Shown here one piece after another: positions 58,910 through 64,000 of a stretch of DNA of 64,000 nt (position 1 is the first letter of the stretch; every line of letters begins with the position of its first letter). A model generated the notes under the pieces. The model saw only the letters and a list, made by a program, of their open reading frames with translations, did no database searches and was not told the origin of the DNA. A program made the translations under genes and the position numbers. Source of the stretch: Parvibaculum indicum (GTDB lineage Bacteria > Pseudomonadota > Alphaproteobacteria > Parvibaculales > Parvibaculaceae); contig NZ_JAASQO010000012.1 of the NCBI RefSeq assembly GCF_011762095.1, positions 109,827 to 173,826 on the forward strand, read 5' to 3'.

Positions 58910-60286
58910 ATGAAAGTCATCGTCTGCGGTGCGGGTCAGGTCGGATTCGGCATCGCCAAGCAGCTCGCGGCGGAACAGAACGATGTGACTGTGATCGACC
59001 AGTCGCCGCAACTCGTGCAGCAGATTTCGGATTCTCTGGATGTCCGCGCGATCGTCGGCCATGGCGCGCATCCGGATGTGCTGGCCCGCGCCGGCGCGGC
59101 GGATGCCGACATGCTGATCGCCGTCACCTTTCATGACGAAGTGAACATGATCGCCTGTCAGGTGGGGCATTCCGTCTTTCGCGTTCCCACCAAGATCGCC
59201 CGCATCCGCTCCCAGAGCTATCTCCAGCCGGGCTTTCAGGATCTCTTCTCGCAGGACAACCTGCCCATCGATGTCATCATCTCGCCGGAACTGGAGGTCA
59301 GCCGCGCCGTGCTGCGCCGCCTCTCTCTGCCGGGCGCGTCCGACATTCTGAACTTCGCCGAAGGCAAGGTCGCCGTGGTCGGTGTGACGCTGGAAGAAGA
59401 CTGCCCCATCGTCAATACGCCGCTTCGTCAGTTGACGGAGCTGTTCCCCGATCTCCGTTCCCGCGTGGTCGGTATCTCGCGCGGCGGCAAGCTTTTCGTG
59501 CCGCGCAGCGAAGACCAGATGATCGTTGACGACGAAGTCTATTTCGCCGCCGACATCCGCGATGTCCGCCGCACGCTCGGCATCTTCGGCCATGAGGAAC
59601 AGGAAGCCCGCCGCATCATCATCGTCGGCGCGGGCAATATCGGCCTGTCGGTGGCGCTCGAGCTGGAACGCAACCATCCCGGCGTCCGCGTCAAGGTGAT
59701 CGAGCGTCAGCGCGACCGCGCGGTCTACGCCGCCGACCATCTGAAGCGCACCATCGTGCTGAACGGCGACGGCCTGGACCCAGAGCTGTTGCAGGAAGCC
59801 GGCATCGCCGACACCGAAGCCATCGTCACGCTCACCAATGACGATCAGGCCAATATCCTCACCTGCGTGCTGGCCAAGCGCGAAGGGGTGGGGCGCACCA
59901 TGAGCCTCATCAACAACCACACCTATACGCCGCTCATGCGCTCGCTCGGCATCGACGCCTTCATGAACCCGCGCGCCACCACCGTTTCCAGCGTGTTGCA
60001 GCATGTGCGCCGCGGACGTATCCGCGGGCTTCAGTCGGTGCATGACGGCGCCGCCGAGGTCATCGAGGCCGAAGCGCTGGACACCTCGCCGCTGGTCGGC
60101 AAGCCGCTGCGCGAGGTCAACCTGCCGGACGGCATCCTTGTCGGCGCCATCGTGCGCAGCGGCGAGGTCATCATTCCCGACGGGACGACCGAGATCATGG
60201 CCGGAGATCGCGTCGTTCTCTTCGCCCGTTTCGACCAGGTGAAAAAGGTCGAGCAGATGTTCCGCGTCAGTCTCGAATTTTTCTGA
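58910..60286 (+). CDS. trkA: Trk potassium uptake regulatory subunit TrkA
   Basis: A 458-residue cytoplasmic regulator of Trk/Ktr K+ channels. Two tandem halves each have an NAD-binding RCK_N fold (CGAGQVGFGIAKQL near residue 4 and VGAGNIGLSVALEL near residue 238) and an RCK_C domain. The membrane partner TrkH/TrkG is not in the window. It follows ntrX by 39 bp in the conserved ntrYX-trkA order. Confidence 0.96.
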   Translation: MKVIVCGAGQVGFGIAKQLAAEQNDVTVIDQSPQLVQQISDSLDVRAIVGHGAHPDVLARAGAADADMLIAVTFHDEVNMIACQVGHSVFRVPTKIARIRSQSYLQPGFQDLFSQDNLPIDVIISPELEVSRAVLRRLSLPGASDILNFAEGKVAVVGVTLEEDCPIVNTPLRQLTELFPDLRSRVVGISRGGKLFVPRSEDQMIVDDEVYFAADIRDVRRTLGIFGHEEQEARRIIIVGAGNIGLSVALELERNHPGVRVKVIERQRDRAVYAADHLKRTIVLNGDGLDPELLQEAGIADTEAIVTLTNDDQANILTCVLAKREGVGRTMSLINNHTYTPLMRSLGIDAFMNPRATTVSSVLQHVRRGRIRGLQSVHDGAAEVIEAEALDTSPLVGKPLREVNLPDGILVGAIVRSGEVIIPDGTTEIMAGDRVVLFARFDQVKKVEQMFRVSLEFF

Positions 60287-60307
60287 TCCGAAGGGCGGAG
60301 TGAAGTC

Positions 60308-61159
60308 TTGTCGCATATTGCATATGTGAATGGCCGCTATCTCCCGCACCGGGAAGCGGCGGTGCATATCGAGGATCGCGGTTTCCAGTTCGCCGACGGC
60401 GTCTACGAGGTCTGTGGCATTCGGGACGGCAAGCTGATCGACGAAACCCGCCATCTGGACAGGCTGGAGCGCTCCCTGGCTGAATTGCGTATTCCCATGC
60501 CCGTCGCGCGCGCGGCGCTGGACTGCCTCCTGCGGGAGACGATCCGCCGCAACAGGGTTCGCGACGGCATCGTCTATTTGCAGGTGACGCGGGGCGTCGC
60601 GCCGCGCGATCACGCTTTCCCGGACTTCCTGCGCCCCTCCATCGTGATAACGGCGAAACGGAGCGACCCTGCGAAACTGGAAAAGGCGCGGACGGGCGTT
60701 GCCGTCGTCACGCGGCCCGACGAGAGATGGGCGCGCCGCGACATCAAATCGGTGTCGCTCCTGCCGAATATTCTGGCCAAGCAGTCTGCGCGCGAGGCCG
60801 GCGCCTATGAGGCGCTGCTGGTGGACGGCGAGGGCTTCGTCACGGAAGGGTCGTCGACCAATGTCTGGCTCGTCGATGCGGGGGGGCGGCTCGTCACGCG
60901 CCCGCTCGGTCCCGAAATCCTGAACGGCGTCACGCGGCAGGTTCTGGTCGAGGCGGCGAAGGCCGAGGGTATCGAGCTGGTCGAGCGCCCCTTCACCGTG
61001 GAAGAGGCCGCAAAGGCCGCCGAGATGTTTCTCAGTGCGTCCTCCGTGCCGGTGATTCCCGTCATCCGTCTGGACGGAAAACCGGTGGGAGAGGGCAAAC
61101 CCGGCCCCGTCGGGGCCAGGTTGCGGGCCGCCTATTGGCGTCTGGCCGAGCTGAATTGA
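60308..61159 (+). CDS. dat: D-amino-acid transaminase (PLP fold type IV)
   Basis: A 283-residue class IV aminotransferase. PLP-binding Lys147 lies in DIKSVSLLPNILAKQ, and the EGSSTNVWLV and GITR-like NGVTRQVL segments match D-alanine aminotransferases rather than branched-chain enzymes. It makes D-amino acids such as D-glutamate or D-alanine for the cell wall. The TTG start follows GGGCGGAG at good spacing. This gene between trkA and hfq is conserved in several alphaproteobacteria. A 4-amino-4-deoxychorismate lyase role cannot be excluded. Confidence 0.88.
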   Translation: MSHIAYVNGRYLPHREAAVHIEDRGFQFADGVYEVCGIRDGKLIDETRHLDRLERSLAELRIPMPVARAALDCLLRETIRRNRVRDGIVYLQVTRGVAPRDHAFPDFLRPSIVITAKRSDPAKLEKARTGVAVVTRPDERWARRDIKSVSLLPNILAKQSAREAGAYEALLVDGEGFVTEGSSTNVWLVDAGGRLVTRPLGPEILNGVTRQVLVEAAKAEGIELVERPFTVEEAAKAAEMFLSASSVPVIPVIRLDGKPVGEGKPGPVGARLRAAYWRLAELN

Positions 61160-61364
61160 CCGAAAACAGGTGGAAAGCGGCCGATTTCGTTCACTTTTCT
61201 GTTAAATCGTCCGCCGAGACGCTATTTCGCACTTGCAGCATTTTGGGAAACGTCCAGACTATACATACGGGGTCTAATGAGGGCGGGCTGTTCCGGACCG
61301 CCTCTTTAATAAGGCCGGAGCCAGTGCAGCGACGGCCGGATGAATGGAAAAGTGGGGTTTACCC

Positions 61365-61613
61365 ATGAGCGAAAAAACTCATAACTTGCAGGACACTTTC
61401 CTCAACCACGTTCGCAAGAACAAAACGAACTTGACCATTTTCCTGGTCAATGGCGTGAAACTTCAGGGGGTAGTGACCTGGTTCGACAACTTTTGTGTGT
61501 TGTTGCGTCGGGACGGACATTCGCAGCTCGTGTATAAGCATGCGATATCGACCATTATGCCGGCCCAGCCCGTCCAGCTTTTTGAAGGCGACAAGGACGG
61601 CGAAGAGGCCTGA
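61365..61613 (+). CDS. hfq: RNA-binding protein Hfq
   Basis: An 82-residue Sm-like hexameric RNA chaperone for small-RNA regulation. Sm1 is [26 protein letters not shown] and Sm2 is the YKHAIST motif. The N-terminus [15 protein letters not shown] is typical. The ATG at 61365 gives the family start; an upstream ATG seven codons earlier is less likely. The 205 bp before it should hold its promoter. hflX follows 9 bp later. Confidence 0.97.
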   Translation: MSEKTHNLQDTFLNHVRKNKTNLTIFLVNGVKLQGVVTWFDNFCVLLRRDGHSQLVYKHAISTIMPAQPVQLFEGDKDGEEA

Positions 61614-61622
61614 GAGCGCTAG

Positions 61623-63056
61623 TTGAGCGACTACGGACAGTCTGACGGGACCGACCGCGATCATGGCGGGAAATCGGGCAAGCGCGCCTTTCAGGTGACG
61701 CGGAGCGAGCCCACGCGCGCCTATGTCCTGGTGCCGTGGCTGAAATCCGCCGAACATGATGCGCGCCGCAAGGGTGTGCCGATCCGTTCCGCGGAAACGC
61801 AGCTTGAAGAAGCCGTCGGGCTCGCCCACGCCATCGACCTGAATATCGTCGGCCGCTCCGTCGTCTCGCTTCAGGCCGTGCGTCCCTCCACGCTGGTGGG
61901 CGAGGGCAAGCTCGAAGAACTGAAGGGCGAGATCGCCGCGCTCGATGTCGAGCTGGTCGTGGTCGACAACGCGCTCACGCCGGTCCAGCAGCGCAATCTC
62001 GAACGCGCCTGGAAGGTGAAGGTGCTCGACCGCACCGGCCTCATCCTCGAAATCTTCGGCGAGCGCGCCAATACGCGCGAAGGCGCGTTGCAGGTCGAGC
62101 TGGCTCACCTCAACTACCAGAAGAGCCGCCTCGTGCGGAGCTGGACCCATCTGGAGCGTCAGCGCGGCGGCCTCGGCTTCGTCGGCGGCCCCGGCGAAAC
62201 CCAGATCGAGGCCGACCGTCGTATGCTTCAGGAGCGGATCACCAAGCTGGAACGTCAGCTTGAAACGGTGAAGCGCACCCGCGAACTGCACCGCAAGACG
62301 CGCCGCGATGCGCCTTATCCCGTGGTGGCGCTGGTCGGCTACACCAATGCGGGCAAGTCCACGCTCTTCAACCGGGTGACGGAAGCGGGCGTCTTCGCCG
62401 AGAACCTCCTTTTCGCCACGCTCGACCCGACCATGCGCTCGATCGAGCTGCCCTCGGGCCGCAAGGTCATCCTGTCCGACACGGTGGGTTTCATCTCCGA
62501 CCTGCCGACGCATCTCGTCGCCGCCTTCCGCGCCACGCTGGAAGAAGTGCTGGAAGCCCAGCTCATCATCCATGTCCGCGATGCCTCGCATGAGGAAACC
62601 GAGATCCAGAAGGCCGACGTCGAAAAGGTTCTGGCCTCGCTCGGCGTGACGCCGGAGACCATGAGCGCCAACGATCAGCACATTCTCGAAGTGCTGAACA
62701 AGCTCGACCGCCTGCCCGCGGAACAGGCCGACGCGCTGCGCAACATGGCCGAACGCGATCCCGACACGCTCGCAATGTCGGCGCTGACCGGCGAGGGCGT
62801 CGAAACGCTCCTCCGGCGCATCGACGACCTCGTCACCGACGATGCGCATTACATCGCCGTGGACCTGCTCGCGGACGAGGGCGAGGCGCTGGCATGGCTT
62901 TATCGCAACAGCGATGTGCGCGAGCGCGAGGACCGGGAAGACGGGTCGATCCGGCTGAGGGTCGGTCTGGCGCCGGCCGCCATGGGGCGCTTTGAAAAAC
63001 ATTTCCCCGACATTGCGCGCCGCGCAGGCGAATTGCTGGCCGAGGCGGCGGAGTAG
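61623..63056 (+). CDS. hflX: Ribosome-associated GTPase HflX
   Basis: A 477-residue GTPase that rescues or splits stalled ribosomes. The N-terminal HflX domain contains the glycine-rich LVGEGKLEEL and RERANTREGALQVELA-type segments, and the RGGLGFVGGPGETQIE linker is present. The G domain starts with GYTNAGKST (residue 239), then DTVGFISDLP and NKLDRLP. A TTG start is used; it gives a Gly/Asp-rich 25-residue lead before the conserved part. hfq-hflX is a conserved pair. Confidence 0.96.
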   Translation: MSDYGQSDGTDRDHGGKSGKRAFQVTRSEPTRAYVLVPWLKSAEHDARRKGVPIRSAETQLEEAVGLAHAIDLNIVGRSVVSLQAVRPSTLVGEGKLEELKGEIAALDVELVVVDNALTPVQQRNLERAWKVKVLDRTGLILEIFGERANTREGALQVELAHLNYQKSRLVRSWTHLERQRGGLGFVGGPGETQIEADRRMLQERITKLERQLETVKRTRELHRKTRRDAPYPVVALVGYTNAGKSTLFNRVTEAGVFAENLLFATLDPTMRSIELPSGRKVILSDTVGFISDLPTHLVAAFRATLEEVLEAQLIIHVRDASHEETEIQKADVEKVLASLGVTPETMSANDQHILEVLNKLDRLPAEQADALRNMAERDPDTLAMSALTGEGVETLLRRIDDLVTDDAHYIAVDLLADEGEALAWLYRNSDVREREDREDGSIRLRVGLAPAAMGRFEKHFPDIARRAGELLAEAAE

Positions 63057-63058
63057 GC

Positions 63059-63877
63059 ATGAGCGATCTGTTCGAGGATGTGGCGGCTCTGATCCGCGAG
63101 GCCGCGGAACGCGAAATCATGCCGCGCTTCCGCTCGCTGGCCGATCACGAGATTCAGGAAAAGGCCAAGAACGATCTCGTCACGGTTGCCGACCGCGATG
63201 CCGAGGCGTGGCTGACACCGCGCCTTGAGAAACTGTTCCCCGGCTCTCGCGTATTGGGCGAGGAGGCCGTGGCCGAAGACCGCGCGCTACTGGACATCGT
63301 GAAATCCGATATTCCGTTCTGGACCGTCGACCCCGTGGACGGCACCGGCAATTTCGTCGCCGGCAAGGAAACCTTCGGCGTCATGATCGGTCTGGTGGAG
63401 AAGGGCGTGACCACCCATGCCTGGGTCTTCCTCCCCGTGCCGGACGAGATGTTCATGGCCGAGCATGGCGGCGGCACCCTGCTCGTGTCGGATGGTCAAT
63501 CCAGCTCCGTCCATGTGCCGCCCGCGCCGGCGGAATTGTCCGGCGCGATGGGGGCCTTGAACGATCATTACATGCCCGAGCCGTGGAAGACGCGCATTGC
63601 CGCGCTCGCGCCGCATATCGGCAAGCGCGTGTCGGTTGTCTGTTCTGCCTGGGAATACACGAACATTCTGCGTGGAGTGGAGCATTTCGCGATCTACCAC
63701 CGCATGATGCCCTGGGACCACGCGCCGACGACGTTGCTGCTCCGGGAAGCCGGTGGCGTCATGCGTCGCATCGATACGGGTGTGGATTACGATGCGCGGA
63801 GCGAAAGCGGTCCCCATCTCGCCGCCGCGAGCGAAGACCTCTGGGCGCTCATCGCAACCTCTGTTCTTTCTCGCTAG
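63059..63877 (+). CDS. Inositol monophosphatase family protein
   Basis: A 272-residue Mg2+-dependent phosphatase of the inositol monophosphatase/CysQ/HisN superfamily. Metal-binding motifs are GEEA (residues 67-70), WTVDPVDGTGNF (Asp91, Asp94) and the C-terminal PWDHAP. Substrate could be inositol phosphate, histidinol phosphate or 3'-phosphoadenosine phosphate; the motifs do not decide. The ATG lies 2 bp after the hflX stop, so it is co-transcribed. Confidence 0.88.
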   Translation: MSDLFEDVAALIREAAEREIMPRFRSLADHEIQEKAKNDLVTVADRDAEAWLTPRLEKLFPGSRVLGEEAVAEDRALLDIVKSDIPFWTVDPVDGTGNFVAGKETFGVMIGLVEKGVTTHAWVFLPVPDEMFMAEHGGGTLLVSDGQSSSVHVPPAPAELSGAMGALNDHYMPEPWKTRIAALAPHIGKRVSVVCSAWEYTNILRGVEHFAIYHRMMPWDHAPTTLLLREAGGVMRRIDTGVDYDARSESGPHLAAASEDLWALIATSVLSR

Positions 63878-63970
63878 AACTCTGTTCTATCTCACCGGAA
63901 CTCAGCCCGGATTTCCCGTGCGCGTAATCGTCACGCGGGACCTATTGCTCGAGCCATACGGAGGGTCGTG

Positions 63971-64000
63971 ATGTCCAAGCTGAAATTGAGCGGTGTGCCG
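63971..64000 (+). CDS. Start of an unidentified gene cut by the window end
   Basis: An ATG with a good GGAGGG ribosome-binding site 4 bp upstream begins MSKLKLSGVP and runs open to the last base. Ten residues are too few to identify the product. The 93 bp before it carry no other gene. Confidence 0.5.
   Translation, partial: MSKLKLSGVP

Overview
The window is GC-rich, densely packed chromosomal DNA from an alphaproteobacterium. The evidence is the gene order (bamA-skp-lpxD-fabZ-lpxA-lpxI-lpxB; gltX-gltA; lexA-moeA-moaC-trpC-trpD-trpG; dusB-ntrB-ntrC-ntrY-ntrX-trkA-hfq-hflX), the use of LpxI rather than LpxH, a lipoyl domain fused to pyruvate dehydrogenase E1 beta, a fused IspDF, and a GTTC-N7-GTTC LexA box. 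A Parvibaculum-like member of the Hyphomicrobiales and relatives is my best guess, but it is inferred from gene order and protein style, not from a database search. No tRNA, rRNA, insertion sequence, phage, CRISPR array or toxin/defence island was recognised. The window looks like core genome.

Layout: 1-6.2 kb is the outer-membrane and lipid A operon (+). 6.3-7.3 kb is a PAP2 phosphatase, facing gltX-gltA across a shared hairpin terminator. 10.4-12.6 kb is comEC, followed on the minus strand by lexA, moeA, moaC, a GNAT acetyltransferase, trpC, trpD, trpG, murI, trpE, ppiD and a small membrane protein (to 23.0 kb). 23.0-23.6 kb is a gene-poor stretch with two structured elements. 23.6-29.5 kb holds tpiA, an ECF sigma/anti-sigma pair divergent from a DUF4168 gene, secG, pyrG and kdsA. 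29.7-38.3 kb is the most accessory-like part: a PhyH dioxygenase with a TetR regulator, an orphan histidine kinase, an acyltransferase, the queC-E-D-F operon and a DUF1302 outer-membrane protein. 38.6-48.9 kb holds a PadR regulator, eno, ftsB, the pyruvate dehydrogenase operon (pdhA-pdhB-pdhC-lpd), terC, lipA and coq10. 49.0-51.2 kb is pncC-pgpA-ispDF (-). 51.3-63.9 kb is the dusB-ntrBC-ntrYX-trkA-dat-hfq-hflX run and an inositol-monophosphatase-family gene.

Functional themes: envelope assembly (BamA, Skp, lipid A, KdsA, PpiD, SecG, MurI, FtsB); central carbon metabolism (TpiA, enolase, PDH complex, citrate synthase, with LipA supplying the lipoyl cofactor); nitrogen control (NtrBC, NtrYX); and tRNA modification (Que proteins, DusB).

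The most interesting non-coding signals are: matched GGAAC-N16-TGTC promoters facing opposite ways between the ECF sigma gene and the DUF4168 gene; a probable unannotated structured RNA with its own terminator (and perhaps a 29-residue ORF) upstream of tpiA; a multi-hairpin element ahead of an orphan 114-residue membrane protein; a long stem-loop in the eno leader; a 21-nt palindrome ahead of pdhA; a likely leaderless, operator-covered tetR promoter; and a lexA promoter whose -10 lies inside the LexA box, next to a perfect DnaA box. No clearly new multi-gene system was seen.
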